From positions 25,154,761 to 25,197,260 of the forward strand of contig CM022673.1 in NCBI GenBank assembly GCA_012295275.1: a stretch of DNA of 42,500 nt, written 5' to 3'. Below are positions 11,239 through 24,400 of this stretch, piece by piece; positions within the stretch are counted from its first letter, which is position 1, and the number at the start of each line of letters is the position of its first letter. Origin of the DNA: Chrysomallon squamiferum. Taxonomy: Eukaryota > Mollusca > Gastropoda > Neomphalida > Peltospiridae. The notes under the pieces are model-generated. The model saw only the letters and a list, made by a program, of their open reading frames with translations. It had not been told where the DNA came from and searched no databases. The position numbers and the translations under genes were made by a program.

Positions 11239-11679
11239 GTTTTTGTACCTGGATATTCAGACTGGTAACCAAATAATCAAAGAAAAAACAAACAAAACCC
11301 CGATGCAGCTAATAGATAGCAATAACTGACATTAGTATCATATTTATTCTGTTTGTCTAGAGGTTTCGACTGTCCTCTTTTTCTTCTTTCTACAGAGTTA
11401 TTTATTATTGTTGTTGTTGTTGAATTCAGTGATGTAACTGGTTGATTACCAAATGTTACTGATATATTTTGATCCTGGGGCACCGATTCTCGTTCTCTCG
11501 ATTTCATGATTAAATCAAAGTGACAAGGTGCTAGATTTATTGTCTGGATTGAAACCGTTTTGTTTCGTTGTGCAGACAGAACTATGGCTTTTGGTATTTT
11601 TAATATTTACTCTGATTGTTAGATTTATTCATGATAGGCTGATGTATTTCTTGCGCTCATGCAACATAATTTATAATAT

Positions 11680-11685
<6 letters not shown>

Positions 11686-11728
<43 letters not shown>

Positions 11729-11752
11729 TACATACATACATACATACATACA
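11686..11752. repeat. TA/CA/TACA compound microsatellite
   Basis: TACA units, then TA, then CA, then TACA again. The DNA just before it is ordinary AT-rich sequence. Confidence 0.92.
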
Positions 11753-11839
11753 CCGTTAGATAAATAGATATAGATATAGATATTATATACAGTTTCGTTT
11801 AATTGGTTGTATCTATAATGTTATGATGATTATAATTTA

Positions 11840-12855
11840 GCGATTAGATTAATATGGTTAGTCTTAAAATTAAATTCAGAACTGCTGTGATGTGAAATTT
11901 AATTACTGGATAACTACTGGTTTGATGTTAATTTGCAAGTTGTATCGATATTGCTTTATTAATTTACTGTTTGGATTGATCCTTTTGAACTCTATAATGT
12001 ATTGGATTGTTATTGCTGTGCTCTTACCAACTGGACAGACAGTACATTTACTGATGTTTAATTTGTGCATAATATGTTCGATATCACTGTATTAATTTTA
12101 TTGACTAGATCGATAGTGCTCTGTTCAAATTACTTATTGGATTGACACTGTTGCGATATTTAATGTATAATGCGATATGTGCCGCTATGATAGTTAATCT
12201 GTTGACTAGATTCATAGCGATTGTATCGATAATGCTGTGATATTTAATTTAACGTGGAACTATATTAGTCTTCACTTTAATTTACTGATTAAAACGATGT
12301 GTGATATTTATCTTACTGATATGGTCGATACTGCCTTGGTGTTTAATTTACCAACTGTATCGATAATGTTATGGTGTTTAATTTACCGATTGTATCGATT
12401 CTGTTTTGGTGTTTAATTTACTGATTATATCGATTCTGTTATGGTAGTTAATTTACTGATTGTATTGATTCTGTTATGGCGTTAAATTTACAAGCTTTTT
12501 GTTTAATTTACCGATGAAATAGAAAAACAGTGAGTTTAATGCACTGATAGGATCGATGCTGGTTTGGTGTTTTAATTTCGTGATACAAACCTCTGCCTTT
12601 GTTCTGTTTAACTGAACGATACTGTAACCAAATTCAATCTACCGTTTTGTTGCTTAATTTACTAATATGGTCTTACAAGAATTGTACATAGCTTAATTGA
12701 TTAACTGATGTATATTGCTTAATTACTGATAGGATCGATACTGTTTTGGTGTTTAATTTACTAATATGAATTATAGCACTGTTCTGTTTAATATACTGTC
12801 ATGATTGAAACTGCTATGTAATTTAATTTACCGATAGAATCGATACTGCTGTCGT
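11840..12855. repeat. Degenerate 35-bp tandem repeat with recurring ATCGAT
   Basis: About 1 kb of diverged head-to-tail units. The best copies (about 12336-12490) are exactly 35 bases apart and centre on TTTAATTTAC, TATCGAT and CTGTTATGG. Outlying copies carry insertions and deletions but keep the same order of blocks. The array has no open frame. It ends at the pyrimidine tract of the exon-like unit at 12874. I call it a minisatellite; a function is not shown. Confidence 0.8.
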
Positions 12856-12873
12856 GTTTACTTTATTTTTCAG

Positions 12874-12944
12874 ATCGTCTGCCAGGTGACATTACAAACT
12901 GGACTCTTTCGGCGATAATGGATTCTCTATGGAAAAGAAAATGA
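12874..12944 (+). other. Candidate alternative terminal exon, phase 1
   Basis: Follows the strong acceptor ctttatttttcag. Entered in phase 1, the same phase as every intron of the 5639-9557 gene, it encodes RLPGDITNWT and 12 further residues before TGA at 12942-12944. The block LPGDIT also occurs in that gene's last exon (LPGDITKFT). It could be an alternative 3' exon giving a much shorter protein, or the remnant of a duplicated last exon. No transcript evidence is available. Confidence 0.35.
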
Positions 12945-13550
12945 GATACATACACGGATACATGCACACATACAAAACCAATTACTTTTTCTTTTTATTT
13001 TTATTTATTTATTTTTTTTTTTTTTTTTTTTTTTTTTAACCGTATTATAATACAAGATAAAAAGACTAAGTGGGTACTTACGCAGTGCTTAGTTTTCATT
13101 ATACTATGACTGTTTGCAGAATTAGCTTCTCAAAGACTCATAGGTATATTAAATTTTTCAGTTTAGAATATCTTTATATTAATGGGGAAAAAAATATAGT
13201 TCAATACTACTAAAAACTTTATTTCATAATTAACGAAAGCTTTGAATAACCTGTTCAAAACTTTATTTTGAAAATAATCTCAAAATCAATGTTTCTGCCA
13301 TACGTTCATATCTATAATGGAATACTGGTGCTGCTATGCAAATTACTGGTTAACATAAACATGTATATTTCACATTTCATATTAGTTTTTGATTAAGATG
13401 TAAGTTAGACTTAGATTTGTTCTTTGACAACATAAAACCATAATTTGTCAGAGAAGGCTACTGTTACTTAATACCACTTTTAACTGTTTTAATACATGCG
13501 ATATTGTCACTGTTATAACCAGCCATTGTTTAATTAATAGAAAAATTTAA

Positions 13551-13597
<47 letters not shown>

Positions 13598-15932
13598 GTA
13601 ATAAGTGTAAGTAAGTAAGTAAGTAAAATAAATAAATAAATAAAATAAATAAATAATAATTAAAATATTGTTATTGTAATACACTGTTTATTGTTCTGTC
13701 TAACTTTAATTAGACAATACATAAACATTATTGGCAAAAACTTCCCACAAAGGATGAGCGACAACCTGTAAAATCTGAACATTAAGTGTTAGGAAAGATG
13801 TGTATCTAGTGCACAAATATACACTGACCAAGCGAAAAATAAACACTGACACAAAAAAAAATGAAGAAAGTTATTTTATAAATAATAATACAAGTAACAA
13901 CAACTGTATAAACAACATTATCTATAAATAATTAAAAGTTTTAGGTAATATACAAATTCAGTGTTCATTATGTCTGCTAGTTGTGGCTCATTTGCACAAT
14001 ACAATTATAGGTTAATTTGGGACTAATTTATAAAACAAAAAACATTTTTAGTTTATATTAAATAAATATACTTATGAACTTATTCATATTAATCAATGAT
14101 GAGCATTTTATATTGCTGAATTTGTAAAACAGCACTGTTTTTATTTTTTTTAAATATGGTAACTTAATAAATTAACTGTTTTAAAAATAATACCACTAAA
14201 TAAAATAAAATAAATCAATGTCATTAAAGATGTTTAAAAATATTCATACTGTTACAATGATGAAAGCTCATTTTTGAAACTTTTATTATTAGTGATGTTA
14301 GAAACAAGCTCAGTTTAAAAAAAAGAAAGCTACATATTATGTAGTAACAAAACAGTTTTGTTGAAATCATGTATGTTATCAAATAATATGTTTCTAGTTT
14401 TAAAATAAGAATTAAAAGGATTGTTCTCTTTAAAATTCTTACCTTCATGTATGTAAATTAATATATATGATTTCTGAGAGAAAAAAAACAGACCTCGAGT
14501 GTACAAAATTTCATAAACCTATATAGTGTGTTTAAATTATTCTGATTCACATTATATTTAGCTATACAGTATGTTTTGTAATAGTTTGTTGATACATTCC
14601 TATACACAGTCTTGGATTCATATATGAATAGAATGTATTTTGTATTTTTTATAACATCACATTTACAGTATAATATCAGCATATTTTATACTTATATATT
14701 TATTATACAAATAATTTTATAATAGTCTTACATATTGTTGCTCTTCCCTTTTGTCTGTTATTTTGAACGTATACATGCATGTATCAGTGGTAATAATAAA
14801 TACTGCAATCTTTTTTATGTGTTTTTTTTTCTTCTCTAGCTTTGTAAAACATTGAGTGACAGTCGTTTCAGTCAGATGTCTCATGGAATTTCTTGAACAC
14901 TCTGTAACTATTCAAAATGTGGAAATTAATTAGCAAATACATTGAATTTTTCAGTTAGATTCACATGGATCTAACATCTGTAAATGGCTCATAGAATATT
15001 TTCTTTAATGTACGCATGGAAAACAATAATAAATTACGAAAACAAATAACAATTTACATTTTATTATTATTACTGTTATATTATTTTTATTACTACTACT
15101 ATTATTATTTTGCCCTCATTCCAAAAAGTTCTTCCAATAAAATCATAATATCCTGAACATATAAAACTCAGTATACTGAAACAATGATATTTTGTTTTGT
15201 TTTGTTTTGGGGTCTAAAACTTTATATGAGAAATGTATTAATATCACTGGATTAAATTTGTATTCACCTTCTTTGCAAACTCATTCCAAGGTATTTATCT
15301 GTATTTAAGAAATATACATCACAGATTGCTGAAATACTTGGAGTCTGTATGAAGGGAGGGGTGTACAACTAAATTTAAAACAGAATAATTAATATCAGTT
15401 TCATCTCCTTAGAGAACAAAATGCCATCAAACTCCCTCAATTTGGACAATGCATTACAAAGCTGAAAGTGATTTAAAAATGTTATATTAACAGATTAAGC
15501 ACTGCTCAATAAAAAGGCTTAAGATGTTACCGGGTTCCACAATTAAATTTATAATAAATTTTCATGACAAAGTTCTGAAACAACAAAATGACTTTTATAT
15601 AAATGTTTATTTTAAATAATTATTATTGTAAGAATTAACGAGTTTACAACAAAATTCAAATATAAAATGCTCACAATCTTTTGAATGTATTTTGAGAATA
15701 ATTAAAATGCACGAACCTGATCAAAGCAACATTATGGAAATTAGTTTTTAAATCAGTCTGTTAAATTAAGAATGTAAATAAATCTAACGAACAACCATTA
15801 TTATAAAAACATAATCAGGGTCACATCACTGGAAAATAATGAACACAATTTTGGCAAATCAACTGAATAAATTAACACATTTACAACAATACTGAATTCA
15901 CAATAGTAAGAGACATATGCTGACTTCTCAGA
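12945..15932. other. AT-rich non-coding stretch
   Basis: No gene is supported. It holds a poly-T run (about 13009-13037), AAAT/AAGT arrays (about 13546-13660) and many chance ORFs of low complexity at 14224-14682. The last few hundred bases should be the 3' UTR of the minus-strand archaemetzincin gene. A TTTATT near 15606 reads AATAAA on that strand and is a weak polyadenylation candidate. Confidence 0.55.
13546..13660. repeat. (AAAT)n/(AAGT)n compound microsatellite
   Basis: AAAT units, a short AAGT block near 13605-13625, then AAAT again. The middle block looks like a variant unit that expanded within the array. Confidence 0.92.
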
Positions 15933-17486
15933 TTATTTGGATTTGTTATCACTCTGAATGAAACTGATGCAATGTTCCAACCAGCAGATGGCCAAAGCAC
16001 AGAATTCAGATGGAAACTGAGACTGCAACTCTTGCAGGAAGAACAACAGTTTAGAATACCGCTCCAGTATGTCAAACTTGCACATTTTCTGCAGTTTGCG
16101 TAGGCACACAGGACACAAGAACAATGGCTGCTTCAAGGCTTCCTCCATAGCTGTACTCTCATTCATCAGGCAAACAAAAAATCTGCAGTGTTCTAAACCA
16201 AATACATGACACAGTTCATGACTTATCACCTGAAAGAGAAATATTATCATAAAATGTGAATTATTAACACAGATAATTAAAAGAAAACTAAAGTTAACTG
16301 AAGTTCTAAAGGAAAGGCTAATAAAATAACACATGCAGTGGTACTTGAATAATAATTATATTGATACAATTGTTTGGTACTGTTACCAGTAAAATTGCAG
16401 TTTCTTAAAAGTAGAAAAAAATGATGCAATATCTTCATTCTTTTCTGTTTTAAATTTACAAAGAAATTTCAATTTTTGTAGTTTGTTTTATATTAAAATT
16501 TAATTACATTTCCCAGTATTTGTAATTTTTCAGTTTTATTTTACATTACCTTTAAAAGTTTCCAGATCAACAGACCATCAACTTTTGGAAATATCTGAAT
16601 GAGTTGACTCTTCAAATGTTTTAGGATCAACTCTACCAAAACAAAAGATGCCACTTTTATGCTGAAATGAAGCTTCACCAAATACAAAATTCATGTCATC
16701 CTCAGGATACAGATCTGTCCATGTAATACCAACAACACAAAAACCATCACTGGGGAGCAGTCGTTGTAACAAAGGATAGAAGTCAGAAGCTCTGTACTGT
16801 TTCTGACCTGTAACTGAATGGACTCTGCTTTTAATTAAAGATGTCCAGCCCAACTGTTCTGTAGAACATTTGGGATTTATACAAACATCAAATCCCATGA
16901 AAAATATCTGTGCAAATCCCTGTAACAGTCCAAATAAATCAGTTCTTAACTGTCCAAAACTGATCTCAAAGTTGAGTACGAAATCTGGGAAATCATCAAG
17001 TGGCTGGATGTATATTATTGTTTTCTTTGGAGCGCAAACAGCAGCTAGTTTTGGGAAGTTATACACTGATCTGAATTTGACATATGTCTGATTAAAATAA
17101 AGTGGAACTGTTTGCTTAATGGCTTCAAACAAACCATTGCCTTCAGAAGGTCCATCACACAAGACAGGCTGGTTACAAGCAGAACTTGGTCTTGTATTAG
17201 TCTGTATTGGTTCCTCCACTGATGCCAATTCATTCATTTGAAAATGGTTATCATTTTGTAGATAACTATTCTCTTCTGTCATTCCAAAGTGTTCATCGAG
17301 TTTTTGAAAATGTTTTCGTTGTGAATTGAATTCATAGGAATCCAAACAGCCTTTTCCCAAGTTAAATATCTTCTGAGCAGTAGGTGTCAGCTTATCCAGA
17401 TCTCCAAGAAGATATTTACAGTCTCGAGAACTGGGAGAATGCTGTGTTCTGTCATATGTTGACTCCATGCTTATACTGCCCCCCAT
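15933..17486 (-). CDS. AMZ2: Archaemetzincin zinc metalloprotease (AMZ2-like), one-base frame break
   Basis: Two coding exons on the minus strand, 17486-16550 and 16229-15933; the intron has gtaatg and ctttcag borders. Exon 2 opens with the archaemetzincin zinc site HELCHVFGLEH, then C, C four residues later, a Met turn (CLM) and a distal CPVC. These are the family's catalytic Glu, three zinc-binding His and its second, four-Cys zinc site. Exon 1 carries the LYPEDDMNFVFGEAS block typical of the family upstream of the active site. Family members are predicted aminopeptidase-like proteases without a signal peptide, and none is seen here. The odd point is the frame: it hits TGA at 16580-16578, while the +1 frame reads DGLLIWKLLK into the intron in the phase exon 2 needs. 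One extra base in the AAAA run (plus strand 16583-16586) explains it. Corrected length is about 410 aa, within the family range. A splice acceptor six bases before the ATG implies an upstream non-coding exon. Confidence 0.88.
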
Positions 17487-18959
17487 TGCAAACCTAAAAA
17501 TTAAAAGAAAAAGTAAAAAAAAAAAAAAAAAAAAAATACTTGTTGTCCTTTAGTATTTTTTAGGTATTATTTGCAATCAGCTAATAAAAAAAAAAAAAAA
17601 ATGGTTTAACGTATAAAATATCTATATTATTTAAGAAGTGTATCTGAATTCCATCTTTAACTGTATAATATAATTATACATATTTATTATTTGATACTTT
17701 CCAGAACTGGTTATGTATGACAACTAAAGCCTCTAATCCCCTGACAGTGACACTGTTACAGCATCTGGATAACAAATAACGAAAAACGTTGATATTGTGA
17801 CCGCAGATTTTCAAAATTTAAACTTTGGTTAGTGCAGTCGTATTTAAATTGCTTGACATATAAAGACAACCTATACCCATGGAATATCAGTATCATTAAC
17901 TATTCATGTATATTATAATTATTTATATATACACTGCATTTCAGCAAACCTATAGTATTTTAACTATTTATAATTTAATGTTTTATCGCATTACTTTAAG
18001 TATTTTAAATTTTACTACAAAATTAACTATGAAAATGTTGTTGTTTGGTAGTAATTAATAAAATATAATAATTCTACAAACTGTGCGTAATTTTGTAACG
18101 TGAAAAATAGTAACTTCATGATACGTACACACAACACTGTTTAGCTCATGATAACGTTTATGTTGATGATCTACTACCTGTCAAAGATTACTCAGACAAC
18201 TAGCTTTCCATTTCCGTAAAGGGAAGTAATTTCAATTGAGAGAACTGTGCTTTGATTTTCGTAACAAATATTAAATATTGGTGTACACTTTATGTTTGGT
18301 TAGATACAAGATGGTGCCACTTTTAAATTAATATTGTAAGAATTAATGGAAAGATATCTGGAGATCTGACCCCCAGCCTTTCTACTCTCCATTTGCAAAC
18401 ATTGTAGAATATTAGAATATCTCTTCCTCCTTTGTTTATTTATTGCTATTTAAAATGCACAATTCACAAATTGATTATCAAATGTAATTTGTAAATTATC
18501 AAAATCTGAAAATGTATACGGTATAGGCTAACCTTTTTTTTTTCAGCTCAAATTAAATGCTAAGTGACTTTAAAATTCTAGTAAATAAACAGTTCGGTTT
18601 ATTTAAATTGTATTTGTCGTAAAATAAAGTTTTTTCAGTTGTGTAATAATAATAATTTTATTTAAAGATATTTAAAATTAAATGGTCATCTGATAAAATA
18701 AATATTGATTTTAATTCATTATTGTTATAAAAGTTATTAGTAACATCATTACTTACATCTTTGCAAACAATATTATTCAGTATTATAACTCATTTCAGAA
18801 AAAATTATGTCAAAATGTTACTTCCTTTGATTCATAAAAATTACATAACGTTCAGTAATATCAAATAGGTGTAAATCTGTTAAAAACATTTAAAAATTAT
18901 TAATATAATTATAATAACTATTTTTAAAATTTTAATTTTAATTTTTTTTTTTTTTTTTT

Positions 18960-19011
<52 letters not shown>

Positions 19012-19111
19012 TTAGGTAAACATAGTAAAGCAATTCATGCAATGGTTTGGATATATTATCTAAATTTGCCTGACATCAGAACAGAGTTACAGGTTCTACT
19101 GCTTGGAAGCT
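17487..19111. other. Head-to-head intergenic region between archaemetzincin and kinesin
   Basis: About 1.6 kb separates the two divergent start codons. Both genes probably have 5' non-coding exons here: acceptors lie just before the archaemetzincin ATG (exon start about 17493) and possibly before the kinesin ATG (exon start about 19093). The centre (about 17700-18300) is less repetitive and is the likeliest shared promoter area. Poly-A runs at about 17516-17537 and 17586-17600 and a T-run/TA array at 18938-19006 flank it. No specific promoter motif stands out. Confidence 0.5.
18938..19006. repeat. Poly-T then (TA)n
   Basis: A T run of about 28 followed by TA units, about 100 bases before the kinesin start codon. 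Confidence 0.94.
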
Positions 19112-20304
19112 ATGGCACAAATCAGAACATATGCACGACTCAAACCAACTCCTGAACCATATGAAGAATATGAAATTGTCAACAACCATCTAAGAATCCG
19201 AGTTCCAGAGGTGTACAGAGACTACAGTCCCTCCCCAGGCAAACTGAAGAGTAACATCTGTTATGACTTCAAATATGACAAAATCTTTAACACAGATAGC
19301 ATTCAAGAGGACGTTTTTAATGCAGTGGCACATGATATTATAGAAGGTCTGTGGTTCTTTTTGTTACATATTTTTTTAATTTAATAGAATTCATTTCTAA
19401 ATAGTTATTGAAAACTACATCATCATTTCAAAGATCATAAAACCACATTCATATTTGATTTGTTGTTTTCATTTTACATGATGTTTCAAACCATAGTAAG
19501 ACTGTATAAAACACTGTTACATATGGTGACTGTATTTTACGTGATGTTTGATACCATAGTAAGACTGTATAAAACACTGTTACATATGGTGACAGTATTT
19601 CTAGTGTATAACACTGACTTCAGTGAAAACATATTTTATTTTTACCTAATCCACAGGCTTCTTGAATGGATACAATGGAACTATATTTGCATATGGACAG
19701 ACTGGTACTGGCAAGACATACACAGTGGAAGGAAGTGCTAGGAAATACAGTGAAAGAGGACTTGCTCCTAGGTATATAATCATATCTTTGTTAAATTTAT
19801 CCTGTTAGATAAAATCACCCTGTGAAAGCATAACCCTCATATCTACACTTCCAACACTTTTGACAAAAAATAACATCAGATATTGTGTGTAATTTGACTA
19901 TGGTCACTGCACTGAAAGATTAGCTTTTCAAATATCATTTCTGATATGCATAAAACAGTGACTTCAAATCATACAACTGATGTAACTGAATTTCTTAAAA
20001 GTTAGCAGTCTCAGAGGTTCAAAATTTGATGAAACATGATGGAACACCAGACATGTATGTTATTATAAAATATATATGTTTTGTTTATTAATCTTTTTAA
20101 TTGTAATAATGCAACTGTTGACTGTATACTGATTTCAGAGCTCTGTCTATGATTTATGAAACACTTTCAAAAAGGCAAGATGAAGAAATAACAGCCCATA
20201 TATCTTACATTGAAATTTATCAGGAAGTTGCTTATGACCTTCTGACCCCAGGAGCACGTACATTTTCTCCTGTGACTCCTTTTCAAAAGGTACATTTTCT
20301 TTTT

Positions 20305-20337
<33 letters not shown>

Positions 20338-21438
20338 CCACTTAATTTTATTATTATTATTGTTGTTTTATTTTATTTAGCTTATATTCTGCTAAAAAGG
20401 TTTGCCTAAGTATGAAAGTCAATTCATTTTGTTTGTTTTCTAGTTATCAAGGCAAATATAGCACTTAGTAGACATAAAACTAACAGCTAAGCCACTATTT
20501 TTTTGCTACATATGTTTGAGTTATGCCAAATGGTTGAGGATGTATAATTTGTCATATTATATTTGGTGCTGTGGTTTTTCATTTCTCAGACAGGCCATTG
20601 GCTGAGTAAAGTTAGTTTGATTTTAAAATTATTTTGACTTGTGTACAGATAGGTTATTTTTCTGATTTCAGGTAACTGTGATTGAAGGACCAGGTGGTAC
20701 GTGCTTGATCCGTAACCTGTCCGTTCACCTGGCAGCCAGTGAGGATGTTGCACAAAGTCTTTTATTGCAAGGTCAGGCCAATCGAAAAGTCGCAGAAACA
20801 CCAGTGAACCAAAGGTCATCAAGGTCACATGCTGTGTTGACGATGTACCTGGCTGCCAAGCGTTCTGACTCTGATGTTATCATCAAGTAAATTTGTTTTT
20901 TTAAATTTCAAATTTAAATGACTCTGATATTATTATTAGGTAAACTGAATATTTTTTTTAAACTTTGTAATTTAAAACTGAATTTTTTAAATATATTACA
21001 GCAGTATGGTTCTTTCAATAGTTTCTAATTTCTAACCTTTTCTAGTTTCTTTCCATGTCATTCCAATCAGTTTCTGTCTTTTAAAAAAAGAAACAACATT
21101 TTCTGATCATTTAAATACCAAAAATGAAATATTGCTTTTAATCTTTTAATATTCCTAGATTTAATACTTTATCATAATTCTTTCAACAAAGAAAACATTA
21201 GATTTTCTCACTCTCATATTTTCAGATTATTAGCATTTCATTTTGAAAATCTGAAATTAAACTTTAAAACAATTTTTGTAATTAATTAGAAAACAATTAT
21301 CATATAAAAAGATGCATTGTAAAATGTATGCTCCTGTTCTCAGTCTTCCTAATATATTGGTTGTTGTGTATCATTGATTTTTAAGTCTTAATTGAAGACT
21401 ACAGATTAGACAATACATTAGAGCATCAAACATTATGC

Positions 21439-21476
<38 letters not shown>

Positions 21477-24400
21477 TATTAAAAATCATACAACTTACCT
21501 AACATCAAGTCCACATTAACATATAGTCAAAGTTAGGAAAATAAAAAACACTTTATCTTATGCAGTGTTGTGAAATAAGAATGAGAATAAATAAATGCAG
21601 TGGCATATAAAGTTAATATATCTATCTGTCTGCAAGATATTCTTAACCAAGGTAGACAGAAAAATAATAACTGTTTGGAAGTAACTTTCAAAGCAATAAA
21701 TTAAGAAATTTGAGATAGATACCAAGACGTGGAGATCCCTTAAAAAAAAAAAAAAAAATTGTTTTTATTATCTTTTTAGATATATATATATTTGTTGAGT
21801 TGATTTGGTGGATATGTAATACCTTTTTTAGTTTTTTTGTTTTTTGTTGTTTTTAATGTCTTAAATGACAATATATATTTATTTATTTTTCTACCTTACT
21901 GTAGTACAATGTGTTTGTTAAGGAATTTTATTCCATATTTATTAAAAACAGAGCACATACTACTGGTAACAAGAAGAAGTAAATACTACAGCAGTTAAAA
22001 TGGCAAACAATATACACACAATTTCCTTTTACCATAGACATACATTACATTAATACTTTTGCCAGTTAATAAAACTGTGTGTACGTAATAATCTTTATGA
22101 TGTGCAGTTGAAAATATAAATGTCTACTAAAATATATTTATGTTTGGCTTTTATCATTGTGGTGAATTACACATACCAGATTTACTCATATTGAAAAAAC
22201 ACAAAGAGTTTGTTGTCTGGTAAACAAACTGTTGATTGTTTAAATTACTAAGCCACTAGAGCAACAAACACTTTATGGATTAACTATAAAAGCTGGGATT
22301 TAGCACCTCACTGGCTCATACAAGGGGATTTGAGTGGATAATTAGGTCTACACAAAAATGGTTTACAAATTAGATATATGTAAGCATGTATGAAATGCTC
22401 TGCCTAACATGTAACCACGATCAAACACATTGTATGAATATTAAACACTTTATTTTTCAGTGTTAATTTTTAATTCATTTATTATTTTTCTTTTAAAAAA
22501 TTATTTTGTTTCATTCATGCTATAGATATTCTTTTTAATAATTGAAAAATAAATCATTTCAAAAGTAAAACTAATTACCTAATTATTACCGGACAAGTAA
22601 AAACTTACTAAATTACTACGTCTAAACTGTTTGACATACAAGTTAAAAACAAAAATTTCTTCTTCTTACCATTAAACACCTTCTGATGTCAGTTTAGTGA
22701 TAACAGTTACAACAGAGCAAATGTAAAAGTTTTGGTTCAAGTGGCAGAATTTTATTTGTTTTAGATTTAACTGGGATTTTGTTATTTGAATATTGGTCTT
22801 TCATCAAAAAGGTCAAAAATATTTGCTTTGATAAACAGAGCAACATTGGGGTTTTCTTATTTTTTTTTATTTTTTTTGTGTTATCCTTGAATTGTGCACA
22901 GTCTATAAGGCAGTACATGCCATGCATACAGATTATATTAGGTAAATGTTAATAGACTGGCTTACCATTACACATCATACTGTTGACTGATAACATAATG
23001 TATAGATCAGTAAGTGTTGTTATTTTTGTATTAATACTAGTAGTACTAGTAATATCATCATCATCATCATCATCATTAAATGTTTGTAAATTATTTTAAA
23101 TACTGGAATAAAATTAATAATTTTTCATTTAATTTTGATTTAACAAAACATTATAATAATAGAAAACACATTTATCCTCAGAATGATTATTGCCAGAGTA
23201 AACATTTTGACATTTTATTCATAACATTCATTTTTTATTATTATTATTATATTTTTTTTTTAACAAAACAAAGGATACACAACTTTTTATTTGTGATTTT
23301 AAATAATTTTCAGTTACTTGGTGGTGAAAGGATTTTTTTTTTTTTTTATATTCTGATTTTCATTCATGTTTTAATATATTTTTTGGTTAATAACTGAATG
23401 ACTGATTTTTAAGACTGTTACATTGTTCATTTTATACATGTCTTAACTATACCATCTAAAATATAACATATGCTAGTGATTTCACGTTTTCTATGAAGTA
23501 ACTTTAAGGACCATATCAGATTGTTGTGTTGGCATGGAATGTTTCAAGTGCAACCAAATACCTATTAAAGTCTTTACATTAACAGTCTCTTAATAGTCTC
23601 CAAGTTAATCTTTTTATCAAGAAAACCTTTCATTTTTCTTACATGTGAATTTCAAAATATTTTGGTGAGACTGGCTTTCAGGCTAAGCGAGTGGATTAAC
23701 ACAAAATGAACACTTTTATGCGACAGAAACAAATAAAAATGAGTTAAGATAAGAATCATGAGGCATGAACTATGTGGTAAAGTCTACGGCTTTCTCTACG
23801 ATTGTGAAAAGATTCCTTTCACGCAGCAGTTTGTCCTCAACACCATTGTAAGCCTGTATTCAACCTGGCTATAATCCAGTGGTAAATTGTTCAGGGATAT
23901 ATAGCAGAGATGATTTTAAATTACATCCTTCTCCTGATCCTTTGTCAGGTGTGAATAGAACATTATCAGTCGCTGTTCAGCCAGAAACAAAGGTAGCATG
24001 GATCATTAGTTTCATTTTCTTGAGTGGATTAGCTGTTATTGGGGGGGAATAAGTTAAACAGCAGTTAGTCTGTTGTGTTGTTTTGTGTGCCTAACAGTTT
24101 CCACTGCAAGCCTCATGTAGTCTTCATAACAGATTGGTTTCATGTTAGTTACAGTCATCTGACTTCAGACATGTTTGTTTCTTCTCCAGATCCTGGCAAT
24201 CAAACTAAAATATTTACATTATTTCATCATGTACTGTGAAAAGGGTTAATCATTGTTGCTGGTATTCTGCAAAGGCATATGTCATTTTAAGTGTGTTTTT
24301 AAAGCTTTTTTTAGTTTGTTATTATTAGTTGTAGTAGAGTATTTTGCATATTTATTGCTAAATATTCTTTTTTATTTAAATCAATTTTTATCTGTACATA

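Noticed and set aside
16578-16580. In-frame TGA in archaemetzincin read as selenocysteine
   Set aside because: Reading through leaves phase 1 at the donor and puts a stop in exon 2. The +1 frame fits both the splice phase and the family sequence, so a one-base shift explains it better.
19460-19741. 93-codon ORF containing a doubled [12 protein letters not shown]
   Set aside because: It comes from a 63-bp intronic duplication. The real exon 2 begins at 19657 in another frame.
23680-24130. Less AT-rich patch in kinesin intron 4 as a transposon or SINE
   Set aside because: I found no terminal repeats, tRNA-like boxes, poly-A tail or coding remnant that would support a class.
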